Source: Progne subis subis (Eukaryota > Chordata > Aves > Passeriformes > Hirundinidae). Taken from it: DNA of 64,000 nt. Position 1 is the first letter of the stretch. Each line of letters starts with the position of its first letter. The translations under genes and the position numbers were made by a program. The notes under the pieces were generated by a model. It ran no database searches, was not told where the DNA came from, and worked only from the letters and a program-made list of their open reading frames with translations. Shown piece after piece: positions 39,306 to 50,500 of the stretch. The stretch spans positions 57,840 through 121,839 of the forward strand of contig JAKJHU010001645.1 in NCBI GenBank assembly GCA_022316685.1. Reading direction: 5' to 3'.

Positions 39306-40265
39306 TACCTTTTTCTTGCTTTTCATAGATATCCATCTTACCTGCCTTTAACAATGCAATCCTTGCGTATTATACAGAAAACCATATGAAAGCTTCATAG
39401 ACTCTAATTAATGTATAACCAAAGAACCTCCCAAAGTATCAAAGAGCTATTATCTTGCTGTTTTAAAAGCATATAAGCATTTGTAATTTTTTTCGGGTTT
39501 TTTTTTTTTTTTGGTGTTTTTGTGAGTTTTGTGGGTTTTTTTGGTTTTTTTTTTTTTTTGTTGGTTTTTTTTTTTTTTAAGGTTTTACATATTTCATATA
39601 ATCGCTCTCAAAAACTGTTTTAGGAACAGCTCAGAGAAAAGGAAAGAACTTCCATATTTTACATACAGCTACAAGTCTGCGGTAAAAAGTTTTGTCCTTT
39701 GGTCCCTATATAGCTAAGGAATGACAGATAAAGATGCTCAGAGACTGTTACCATGGATCTCGCATGGTAACCGCATCCTTGGTGGCAAACAGGCACTCCT
39801 TTGCCAGAATCCAGGTTTGCATCTCCTGTTTGAAGAAAAGCCGCTGTGGTGATATCAGTGTCTCTTCAGAAATCCCGGTTCATCTTCCTCCTGCTCTGAT
39901 TTTACTTTATGTGTTTGTTTTCAAGCGCATGTCCTTCGAAGTCAGCAGATGTGATACTTTTCTTGAAGAAATGTTACAGTCTAAACAATCAAAGAGAGAA
40001 TAGGTCTGAAGTCTTCAGCTTGACTGATATTTGCTGATATGTCAAAGGTGTAATCCAACAGTTCACTTTTTAAAATTATATATATATTTTTTTTTTCTAA
40101 ATGTGGCCCATTCAGCTGCTGCCCTAAAAAATGAAGAAGATCATTGCAAATTAAATCAAAAAGGGGGGAAGGAAGTAGGGAAGGTGCGGGGGGAATATTT
40201 GCAACAGGAGGGGGGAAAAACAGACCTAAAAATGAAAATGAAATTAAAATCAAGCCTGTTCTTTT

Positions 40266-40440
40266 GGGCCCAATCCTGCTCCTGTTGAAAGTAATGGATG
40301 CTTTCTTCTCCCTTCAATTGGGACAGGATGGGGCTTATGCTTTGGTGTTTTGCTTTTCAAGGCCTTGGCTCTGATTCTGCTCCCACTTAATGTCAACAGA
40401 AGGATTCCCCTTGACTTCAGTGGGAACTGGATCAAACCCA
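40266..40440. repeat. Ancient amniote palindromic (MITE-like) repeat inside the proposed 3' UTR exon
   Basis: The left end (CAATCCTGCTCCTGTTGAAA) and right end (TTGACTTCAGTGGGAACTGG, then ATCAAACCC) are imperfect inverted copies, with roughly 19-20 of 32 positions pairing. The motifs resemble widespread old amniote repeats with 'cattgacttcaatgggagcaggatcaggccc' ends. I cannot name the Repbase family with certainty. Confidence 0.5.
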
Positions 40441-40494
40441 AAGTAAGCAAGGTAGTCACGATCATGATAAAGAAAAACAAAATTGCTCCTATTA

Positions 40495-40525
<31 letters not shown>
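40495..40525. repeat. (AAT)n microsatellite
   Basis: About ten AAT/TAA units in a row, within the proposed 3' UTR exon. Confidence 0.95.
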
Positions 40526-40527
<2 letters not shown>

Positions 40528-41010
40528 CAAAATAATATTAGGACATGTCTATGTAAATCTGTATCACTACACATGTGAAGAAAACGGCATTTCAGTTATT
40601 TTTAAGTGCCGCTTTGCAACGCCAAATCACAATCTTGCTGGCAGGCTTTTGTAGGCTGAAAGGCATCAGGAATGGGTAGTTCTATATTTTAATGGGGTGC
40701 CATCGTTGACAGTGAGTGAGCTTTCTGTGGAGACGTAGCTGCCAATAACGTCTACTCCTTTGTGAATGTCCGAAAGTAGAACTTTGAACAGGCAATTTAC
40801 AGGAGGTTAAATAAAAAAGACTGTTGTAATAAACTTTTTTTTGAGGGGAGGGGGGAAATTAAAGCTAACATTTCTTAAATTAAAAAAAAAAATATTTAAA
40901 AGAATATAATCATGATCCGACTAGGCTTGACATTTAAGTAGGATGCTTAATCATTAAGGATTAGCTCTTATCTCCTTCTAGCAAGCAGGTTCTTCTTATA
41001 CACTTGGTGA

Positions 41011-41016
41011 TTTATT
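41011..41016 (-). terminator. Candidate proximal polyadenylation hexamer AATAAA
   Basis: TTTATT on the plus strand in the context GTGATTTATTACATC gives a canonical minus-strand AATAAA about 1.95 kb into the proposed terminal exon. Usage is unknown. Confidence 0.3.
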
Positions 41017-42104
41017 ACATCAAGAAACTTAGAAACTGCAAAAGGTCCACTCTGGTGGAAAAGTGTCATGCGGAATATCAATCCATGCTGGCAGGTTTTC
41101 ACACTGTTGGTTCAACAAACAGCAAACCGTACACAGCAGTCTAAACAATTACAACACCAAAAATAATAATATAATAAAAAAATAAAAAACACTCGTCAAG
41201 GACCCTTTTTCAGTTGTAAACAAAAAGATGCATTTTGCTTTTTTATCTGGATGGGTTTTTTTACCCACTCAATCCCTCCCTCCCTCTAAGCAATAATTTT
41301 TGCTGGAGTTGCTGTAAAATGGCACCTTAGAATTAGGAATTCTTGAAAAGACATACAATGAGGCTTTTCTTGGGGTTGCTTTTTTTGATTGCTATGGTTT
41401 GCAAGCTACCATTACTATCATTAATATTTTTTGTTTTGATTTAGTTTTTGCCTTTTTTTTTTTTTTTAATTTTTAGAAATTGATTTAAAATATCCTAAGG
41501 GGAAAAAAAGGTGTCAATTGAAAAAGGCCCCAATTCTCCGGAAAAAAAAAAATAATCACAAGATTTTCAGTGCAAAAAATTAACCACACATTTTTCTCTC
41601 TATTTTTTTTTTCCAAATTATCTGTAGTTACAATTATCCCATTTTTTTCTAAAGAATTAGGAATCCATCTTTTTTTTTCCTTCTATGTGACATCTAAAGA
41701 AGCATAAAACGCTGACGAGAAATCAAACGACAAATAAAGAAACCACTGCAAGCACCAAAAACAAAACGAAAATGAGCACAGCAAAAAATTGTGGCAGCAC
41801 AAAGTCAAAAAAGGCACATGTGATCATGACTGGCCAATCATCAACTGATACAACATCCAAGAAAAATGCTTCAATCACGGCACCTGCACGAAACTTGACG
41901 GCATGTCATGCAACCAATTCTTAGCTTGTTACATGACGCCATCATGTCACACTTTCAACTTCGAGTTGATTTGAACTTACGGCCTGGGGAACTGTATTCT
42001 CCACTTTCATGTCATTACGAGAACTTTTTTCCTAGCTCAGCGCGAGACTGTGGTGGATTTGACTGGCTCTTGGTTGGAATTTGATTGAATGACAAAAGAA
42101 GAAA

Positions 42105-42136
42105 AGATTTTTTATATATATATATTTATATATAGT
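42105..42136. repeat. (AT)n tract in the proposed 3' UTR exon
   Basis: TTTTTTATATATATATATTT followed by ATATATAG. Confidence 0.9.
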
Positions 42137-42960
42137 GTGGAAAAAAGGAAAGGTGGGGAAAGAAGATATATATAAAAATAATAATTAAAAAAAAGTTACA
42201 AACACAGCATCAATCAAAAAATTCTAATGGAAATACTTGCCATTAAACTATAGAAAACAAAACAAGAATGAGAGCAAAACAAACCAACAGAACAGAAAAG
42301 AAAGGAAAAGAAAAGAAAGTAAGGAAGAATCAAAAGGAATAAAGAATGGAGGAGGCCTAGCCAGAGACACACATATAAAACACACACTTAAATGTGGACA
42401 CACGGTCAACAGCGACCAGGAACAGAGCGTGATGCAGCGACTGTTGAGGAGAGCATGCACTGAATGGATGAGCGCAGACACAGATCGGTTTGCAGATTCT
42501 GGAAAATAAATACATTCACTGCCAAACACAATGCTTTCGTTAGCACCGGCCTTCCCCACGCCACCCCCAGGTTCATGGGCTTTGCTGGATGGCTGACCAG
42601 AGTCCTCTGGGAGCCTCTCCACTGCCTCGGATCAATGCCGGAGCAGGTACCATGTTGGTTTACATCCCAGGTTTAAATTGTGGGGGAGTAATAGGCCGGG
42701 AGCTGCATTGGTTATTGAGAATAAATAAATAATAATAATAAAAAAACCAAAGAAAACAACGAAAAAAGAAAACTGAAAAGGAAAGCAGCTACTGCTGGTT
42801 GCTGCATGTCCATTTAGCGGTTCACAGGACGGCGGGTTCTGAAACAGCAATGCTGGTATGATGTGGGAAGCAGACTTGTAAGAGGACTTGGATGATACAA
42901 TGATCCCTAAATCTGCATCATTGACGGAAGGACATTTACTCCTTTGGCATTTAGCTCTGG

Positions 42961-42976
42961 CCTGAATTAAAAAGAT
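42961..42976 (-). other. Candidate 3' splice acceptor of the proposed terminal exon
   Basis: The minus strand reads ATCTTTTTAATTCAG|G, with the exon starting at 42961. It is preceded by CCCTTTTGTTTTCCACT and then by 300 nt of pure pyrimidine beginning 24 nt upstream of the AG. No AG lies between the tract and the site. No clear branch-point consensus stands out; UUUAAUU is present but very close to the AG. Confidence 0.55.
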
Positions 42977-42986
42977 AGTGGAAAAC

Positions 42987-43286
42987 AAAAGGGAGGGGAA
43001 GGGAAGGGAAGGGAAGGGAAGGGAAGGGAAGGGAAGGGAAGGGAAGGGAAGGGAAGGGAAGGGAAGGGAAGGGAAGGGAAGGGAAGGGAAGGGAAGGGAA
43101 GGGAAGGGAAGGGAAGGGAAGGGAAGGGAAGGGAAGGGAAGGGAAGGGAAGGGAAGGGAAGGGAAGGGAAAAGAGAAAAGAGAGAAGAGAAGAGAAGAGA
43201 AGAGAAGAGAAGAGAAGAGAAGAGAAGAGAAGAGAAGAGAAGAGAAGAGAAGAGAAGAGAAGAGAAGAGAAGAGAAGAGAAGAAGA
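42987..43286. repeat. Compound pentanucleotide microsatellite: (GGGAA)35 followed by (AGAGA)n; 300-bp homopurine tract
   Basis: Thirty-five exact GGGAA units fill 42996-43170. A short AAGAGAAAAG linker follows, then GAGAA/AGAGA units to about 43284. From 42987 to 43286 there is no pyrimidine on the plus strand, and purine-rich sequence continues to about 43339. The minus strand therefore carries 300 nt of TTCCC and TCTTC repeats. Such mirror-like homopurine tracts can form triplex (H-) DNA. Long spurious ORFs on both strands come from this repeat. Confidence 0.97.
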
Positions 43287-45424
43287 TAAAGGAAAAGAAA
43301 AAGCAAAGGTCAAAGAAAAAGGAAAAGAAATAAAAGGGGTTGGTTGCCACAATCTATATAAACACCTTGTTCCTTTCCTGTGAAGGAAAACGTCCCTTTA
43401 CTGGTCCATGGAGTTTTACCTCAGTAAAAACTAAAAATCACTGCACAAAACAATACACTTGTCTCAGTCAGCAGCCCTGCACCCTGTTCCTCAGGTATGG
43501 CCTTTCTGTCTACTTGGCAGAGCTCATATCTCTCCTTGCAGCCTATTTCTGAAAAGTGACTGCCCATGAAAAAAATTTCACCTCGTGTTGGTGTGTCACA
43601 AGAAAATTGTTGGTAGTCCTTATCCTGAAGTCATGCATTCTGGCTAGTGAAAATTCCTTCCCTGGGTTTTTGTTTGTTTGTCTTGGGTTTCTTTGTTGTT
43701 TCTGTGAACTGAAATGTGCTTTTTTGGCTGCAGCAGTTATGCTTAGCTGACAAGAGACAATGCTGAATTAAGCCCCTGCCCTGAGCTCTGGCTTCAGCTT
43801 CATACTTTTGCCACTGTTGGCTGCTGTCCTGGTTGAAGCTTATTACTTGATGCCCTGGCCCCAAAGTCTTGCCCTTTGGTGATTTGGAAGTGTCAGCCTG
43901 AGCTTCTGGGGGTTTGACAAAGACAATAGACTGGTAACCCCAAGGAAGATGCAAGATCTGTCTCTACAGTTATTTCACAATCCAAGGCAGGGAAAAGGGT
44001 CCTTTTGAACATGCCCCAGGGAAGAATTGTCATTTGTGTCCCTAGGTACCCAAGAGCAAAGAGTATCAGCTGTACAGCTTCTGGAAGAGAAAGATATCTC
44101 CAGCATCCCTCTTACCCCTCTGGACTTTCTGTCCATGTCACAACACAGGAAACAAGCAGCTGGGAAAGGAAGGAGAGCTGTCAGCGCAATCATGGACTGA
44201 CCTGTCTCTTTCTTTACTTCAGCTGCGCCAGCAGGAAAAGAAAATGTTAACAGGCTTTGTTTCAATGAATGGACAAAGGAGGCAACTGGAATGGGAGAGA
44301 TCTGATGGAGCAGACAATATCCTGCTCTATTCCTCAGAAGTAGCAACAACAAACTTCTCCTGTGTGAGGTTGAAATATTGGCTAGCGCCAGCTCCAGGAT
44401 CAGGATTAGAGCTTAGTGGGTAGTGGCTTTACATGTGGATGCTAGATCCAGGCAACTGACAAACTAGGGAGATGTTCTTTGCTATAATTTTACTGAAGAA
44501 AATATTTAATGTGCAGAGTGTGAAGGAAGGGACTTGTCAATCAGTGACTACTGCTTTGGAAGTGGTACTACTGTCCCTCTGCCTGTCCTCCACAGACACC
44601 CTCATACATTACAGATGAAACAGACACATATACACACACATATATATGTACAGATGAATAAGGACTTGCTGAGGCTGAAAAACAGGGAAAAAAAAGCCAC
44701 TTGAAAATATTATTTCACACTAAATTTATATGTGGTAATCCTGTCTGACTAACTTGGGTCTATATTTCAACCCCCAAATGAAGCTGTTCTTCTAAAACAG
44801 GGGTCTGCAGCATCTACCTAGTCAGTGGACAGGAAAAGACACTTTGATAGTCTCTAGGGACATGTCCAAGGTCTTGCTGCACTGACCACAGCCAAATAAA
44901 ACTGGTAAGTGTCTAACTTCTTTTTGGTACCACCTAAGTGCCTAACATCCTGGGACTGTTCTCCTTGAACACTGGAGAGAGGTAAGGGCTTGAAGTCCTA
45001 ATGATGGAATTCAAGATGCAGGCATCTTCATCTGAACAGATCACTCTAGGACAGCATTGGTGGAGACACACAGGGATTTTAGGTCCCAATTCACTCATGC
45101 TTAGGAACTGTTTCAGATACGATTGTGAGTCATGGGCAAAAGGAACCAGTATCTCTCTCATGATTATAATGAGGACCTTGACTGACTTGCTGTGAAGGGA
45201 TTAGTTGCAGTGTAGGTATATACCATCAGGAGAAATGAATCTCAGTTAAAGCCTTGGTTAGACAAACATAAATCTAGCCATGTCCTTGCAACCTGGGCTG
45301 TCAGCACAGTAGCCTTATTGCTACAAACACCTCTGTCACAGTAAAGCTTTCAACAGCAATTTCTGGCTGGATTGTGAGGATAAGATCTGATTGTGGGGGA
45401 CACTCATTGCATATGTAGTGTGGT

Positions 45425-46330
45425 ACTGGGTACTGAGGGAGCTGGCAGAGGCGCTCACTAAGCGTCTCCATCATTTATCAGCAATCTTGGTAACCAGAGA
45501 AGTCCCAGTTGATGTAGGTTACCCAGTGCAATGCCCATCCTAAAAAAGGGCTGGAAGGAAGATCTAGGGAACTATAGGTCTGTCAGCCTGACCTCAGTGC
45601 TGGGGAAGCTTGTGAAGCACATCATCCTCAGTGCTATCATGCAGCACATGCAGGACAACCAGGGGAGCAGGCCCAGCAGCATGAGTTCATGAAAGACAGG
45701 TCCTGCTCAACCAGCTTGATCTCCCTCTGTGACAAGGTGATCCGCTTAGTTGATGTGGGAAATGCTGGGAATATGTCTCTGTGGACTTCATTAAAGCCTC
45801 TGACAGCATTTCCCACAGCGTTTTCCAGAAGAAACTGACTGCTCGTGGCTTTGATGGGTGCATTATTGCCTGGGTAAAAAAATAGATCATACTTGGGTCC
45901 AAAGTGTGTTGGTGAATGGAATGACACCCAGCTGGGGGTGGTCAGTGGTGTTTCCCAGGGCCTCTCAGTGCAGTAGGAGGCTGAGGGGAGACTTCATCAC
46001 TCTCTCTCTAAAAGGAAGTTGTAGACAGGTGGGGGTCAGTCTCTTCCCCAGGTAACCAGTGACAAAGCAAGAGAAAACAGCCTTGGATTGCAATCTGAGT
46101 AGTTTAGATTAGATATTAAGAATAATTTCTTTACTAAAAAGCTAGCTAGGCACTGGAACTGGCTGCCTTGTTAAGTTGTCACCATTCCTGGAGGTATTTA
46201 GAGGAAGTATAGAGGTGGTGCTTAGAGCCAGAGATTAGTGTTGGACTTGTCAGTGCTGGGTTAATGATTGAATTCAGTACTTTCAGAAGTTTTTTACAAC
46301 CTAATCTGTATGATGCCATGATACCCTTAC
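45425..46330 (+). mobile_element. CR1 LINE, internally deleted (reverse-transcriptase part plus 3' UTR)
   Basis: The element starts within ORF2 (GAGCTGGCAGAGGCGCTCAC; then Lys-Lys-Gly-Trp-Lys-Glu-Asp-Leu-Gly-Asn-Tyr-Arg, followed by SVSLTSVLGKL). It continues to a Ser-Gly-Val-Ser-Gln-Gly box, equivalent to the family's SGVPQG. Near 45965-45980 it jumps directly to the 3' UTR region (GGAGGCTGAGGGGAGACTTC) and ends with a recognisable CR1 tail near 46320. The catalytic FADD box is in the missing part, and stops and frameshifts are frequent. This is a dead, moderately old avian-type copy. Confidence 0.85.
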
Positions 46331-47508
46331 AGCAGGTATGTGACCTGAGAGGACTGTGCAAATGGCACAAGACCAACAGTCCCTGACTATCTGGTGAGTG
46401 CTACAGGAGCTGTCCTTATATATCTGCTAAGCTGCAAATGCAGCCAGCTGCAGGTACAAGCTTGCTCTGTGCCCTTCACAAGACCACACAGTTGTCCCAA
46501 CACTGCCACTATTGTGGTGGGCTACCAGGTTAGGTTCTTATTCCAGCGCAGAAATCTACTGCCACCAGTTGCACATCATTTCTACCACGTCCCTCCTGAG
46601 TCCTTATTAGTCAAGTCCCCACTGATCATCTCTATACCTTTTTTGTTGTCTTCTCCCCTATGAAAGTCAAAAGCCATCACTTCTTCCAGCAGGGAAGTGG
46701 TAGCCTCCCGTGTTCACACTTAAGCTCTCTGATCATGGCATATGCCAACTTCTTCACCTTTATACAACATATATGGAGATTACTCCATTTATACACACAT
46801 GTGCCTTTGTACCCAAAACTGCAGTCAGAATCCTGTCCTTCTGTCTGCTGGAGCCTGTGGCCAAACACACCTACTGGAAGGAACTGGAGATGTTTTTGCT
46901 ACCAGTGATAGACCTTCACAGCTATTGCCTCTTAAGCTGATCAATATTATTAAAATTCCAGCCTGTCTTTTTCTCCCCTGCCTTCTGTACTGTTTCTATA
47001 GCAATTTCCCTCTCTGTTTTTGCCTCCAGTACTGCTGGATAGCTTTGCTTTCCTTATGCCTCAGTCCTTCACTGTATCCCGATACCAACCCACAGAGATT
47101 GCCCCCCCACCCGCCCCCTTCCCAGCTCCTGCCTGGACTGCCTGGCAGAGGTGGAAAACAGAGGCATGACTCTCCAAAACAGAACCCATCCCTATCACAA
47201 CTACTGCTAAGGCTGTGTGGTCAGCCCAAGATAAGGAGCCCAAATGTGTTAGAGCGGGAAAGGCAGTGTAGTGATGGGGACTTTGCATCCATGCTGGAAT
47301 TAAAAGAAGCCTGATGATTTATACAAGACATCAACACATTTACCGGGATTCTTGGAGTGTGATTTTTATTCTGGGGGGGGGTGTGCAGGGGAGGGTGGAT
47401 GGGGAGAAAATATTCTTGTCAGATGGTTCAGTTCTAATATCTGAAGGTTAGAAGGCAGACAGATTGTAAAAATGAATCTTTACATACATGAAAATGAACA
47501 CCAACATA

Positions 47509-47531
47509 TCCATATATATATATGTATATGT
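47509..47531. repeat. (AT)n/(GTAT)n simple repeat
   Basis: CATATATATATATGTATATG in otherwise ordinary sequence of the proposed intron. Confidence 0.85.
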
Positions 47532-50500
47532 ACAGAGGCATTACATGTACATACATATCAACAGAGACAATTGCAGACACAGAGAGACAGAAGGCAATGT
47601 GATCTAACAGGGAGATGGGAGTCAATGCTAATGATTTCTCTGGGTTTTTTTGCTTTTTTTTTTTTAAATATGCTTGATGACCCTGCCTAATTTTTTTCCA
47701 TTCATAAATTTAAGATGATGATAAAAAATAGCTCTTAAATTGCAATGCCCTTCTTTCAAATAATTGTATGACTTACTTGCTGTGCAGTGTTGTTACTAGG
47801 ACTGCTCTCATTTAACTGTGTTATATTAAGAGCTAGTTGAAAAATGAAAATTATTTTCTGGAGGAAAATTGTCATTATTTTGTCTTTCTTTCCTGTGAAT
47901 ATTTTAGTTAATAAACAAAACAAGTCTGGGGTGGGAGAGGTGGCCAGAGAAATAGATTAATTTTTGCCTTTTTTTTTAATCAATCTGAAAACAAGTTCAT
48001 TTTTAACAGGAATTTAGTATTTTGAAGGCCAACATTTTTAATCAAGACAGTTACATTTTTTGTGCTGTTTGCATTTATTTTTTAATCTACTGGAATGAAA
48101 ATTTGCTGGGGAAACATCCAGTTTGGTCAAAATGTCACTTTTTGGTCATCCCCTCCTCCTCCAGCTTGTTTGATGAAAAATTGCCAAGCAGCAATAGCTG
48201 TGTCATCTCTGATTTATCTATTTTTCTAGAGCCATTAGTCTCAAGCAGCGGATGAAAAAGCACCACAATGGAGCAGCTGCTCCTGGAGAAGCCAGCCTGG
48301 GCAGTCAGAAAATGTCACTTGCTCCCTGAGAAGTGCTGTCTTTTCTCACTCTGCCCCTGAGCAGCGGCAGAAGAGGTGGCCTCTGGGTGGTGGGAGCCAT
48401 AGGGTGGTGGAGGTGCTCTGAAAAAAATGTGAACGTGTGTGTTGGGAGGAAAGGCTGGGGGGAGTGGTGATTCAGGGTGGGCTGGTTGCAGGAGGGAGCT
48501 CTGCCCACCACCAGGGTCTCAGCTGGGAGTAACTAAGGGCTTGGTAAGGACTGAGTTGTCACAGCCCTGTCCATCCTCCTCAGCAACACTCAGAATTTAC
48601 TTGCTCATGCAAACATATCCATGGCTCTTTTCCTCTCTCAGCCCTGTTTTGACAATCAAGAGCTTTGCAGGCAAAGATCAATGCAATGAACTCAGGTCAT
48701 TTTGTGAAGCAGTGATGGTAAAGATCAAATGAGTGTTAAATGGCTACTTTTGCAGCAAAGGATGTAGCCTCTTTCCCTCCCAATGGCCAAATGAGTTGGT
48801 CCTGTGCCCTGAGGAGCGTCTATTCTGCCTCATACACAGTGCTCATCCCTGCTTTTGCTGCAGGTGAATATTAGGACAGAGAGGAAATTAAGCTTTCCTT
48901 TCTGCATACAATGAAAGGTTCTTTATTACAAGAGGGCCTCGAGGAGTTTTCTATCTCCTGAGCATTGTACCAACAGTTTAATTAAAAAAATGTACATGGT
49001 TGAGAACTAGGTCTAATTGGGAATCTGTAAGAATGCGTCTGTGCCTGGTCTCTGCTGTTTCTGCCTTTTCCCTTTATAGATTGACAAGACCTTATCAAAA
49101 TGCTGATGAAACCAGTGCTACACTCTCCTGGTTTTGTTACTGCCAGTTAGATGGTGATCCTGCTCCCCTCTTCTTTTCCTCAGCAGACCCCTAGGATGAC
49201 ATGAAGACCCTAGTCAACTCCAGCTCATAGATCTCAGTAAGTACAATTAAGCTGCCTGTGCCATCCCATGCCTGATACACTCCCCCAATGGCTCCAGTAT
49301 CTGCCATAAGAAACAAGAGCCCACAGCTGCCTGCAAGGCTGGAGGGGTGAAAATTGGTCTGTAGTTGCTCACCAGGTACAGAAAGGATGTACTGGTGGGG
49401 TTGCAAAAGGAGGAGACCTGAGCTCTTCTCCCAGCCTGACATCCCTTTCAGTGGCCTGTTCTCCAGTGACCCTCTCAAAGCTGGTCCTGTGCCAGCAGCA
49501 GGGCTGCTGGATCTGCTGCCCTGTTATGCATCCTGGGGCTATTCAACAGAGGTGAGATTTCACTCTCCTTCTGCCAAGGCTGTTCAACTCCATGACCAGT
49601 CCCTATATCCCTTTAAATCAGAATGCAGCCAGAAACGCCTACTCCCAGCTTGCAGCACTCAATTACTCCTTCTGATATTTTATTTTTTTTTGCCTGCAGC
49701 TTCAAATTACCTTCAAGGTGCACAGTGTAATTAGCTAAAAATATTTCCTGCTTCATTTTAATTGCACTAAACCTCTGATGTACCTCCAGTGAGGAGTGGT
49801 AAGGTGGAAATTGGTGCCCCAAATATTTCAAATTTATTAACGTCCAGGATGACTCAATAAGCTTATAGTTCTATTAATTATTAAATATTCATAATTTTTT
49901 GTTAAAAACACCACAAACATTCTTGATGCCAAATTCTGTATGAAGCTTCTAACAGAAGACACTTTTACTAAGGAGATGGTAACTCTTTCTGAGTTGGAGA
50001 AAGATAACATAAAAATTCTACCATATAGTTGGAGTGGTTTCCATATGAAGATTTCACATCTCTTAGTGAATTTTAGTATCTCAAAATTTGATTCAGAAAA
50101 CACTTATTCATGTGACTTACATCTGTGACTCATTTCACTGCTACAGCTGAGGTATTTATATGATTCTAATTTAGAACTGGATCACATTTTTGTTCAAAGC
50201 CTTTCTGGGTGGAAAATGCAGGTGATTAGTCAAACATTATCACTGTTTAAAAATAGTCAAAACTTTTTGTCTAAGAATTTAAAAAGAAATCCAAAAGCAA
50301 AACAATTTTTTTTTTTTTCTGAAAGCACTGAAAACCATTGTGCTGATTCCCATGAAGTCTGGTTCATAAGATTACTTCAATGTACTTTGAAATGAGTATT
50401 GAAAATAAATCCCAAATTCTATTTACATTCTGTTGAGTCTGATATGTCTCAGGTTTTTTTTGATTTCTGGTTCATTGTCACCTGAGGTAGCCTGTGCTTA

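Larger units (their letters stand above)
37790..42961 (-). other. CELF4: Proposed noncoding terminal 3' UTR exon of CELF4
   Basis: On the minus strand the block begins after a strong acceptor (TTTTTAATTCAG|GCC) and runs about 5.2 kb to AATAAA hexamers. It looks unlike the flanks: complex sequence around 41.7-42.9 kb, then long A-rich and U-rich tracts, several AATAAA hexamers (for example complements at 41011-41016, 39296-39305 and 37808-37813), a UGUAAAUA Pumilio-type site at 38471-38478 and GU-rich patches near 42.25-42.30 kb. These are common in long neuronal 3' UTRs. Reading frames are closed except through the microsatellite upstream. The 3' boundary near 37790 is a guess. This could instead be a separate noncoding RNA or merely conserved intergenic sequence. 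Confidence 0.45.

Noticed and set aside
37766..42961. Whole 5 kb block as a retrocopied mRNA end
   Set aside because: A functional-looking splice acceptor at its 5' edge and the absence of CELF coding sequence argue against it, and CR1-dominated bird genomes make few retrocopies. The A33 tract is kept as a finding.
42632..43306. 224-codon minus-strand ORF and the overlapping 103-133-codon ORFs on both strands
   Set aside because: They are open only because a pentanucleotide repeat unit reads without stops. The peptides are Leu-Pro-Phe-Pro-Ser or Gly-Lys-Arg-Glu type repeats with no start context or family match.
45637..45927. 96-codon minus-strand ORF
   Set aside because: Antisense shadow of the CR1 reverse-transcriptase region.
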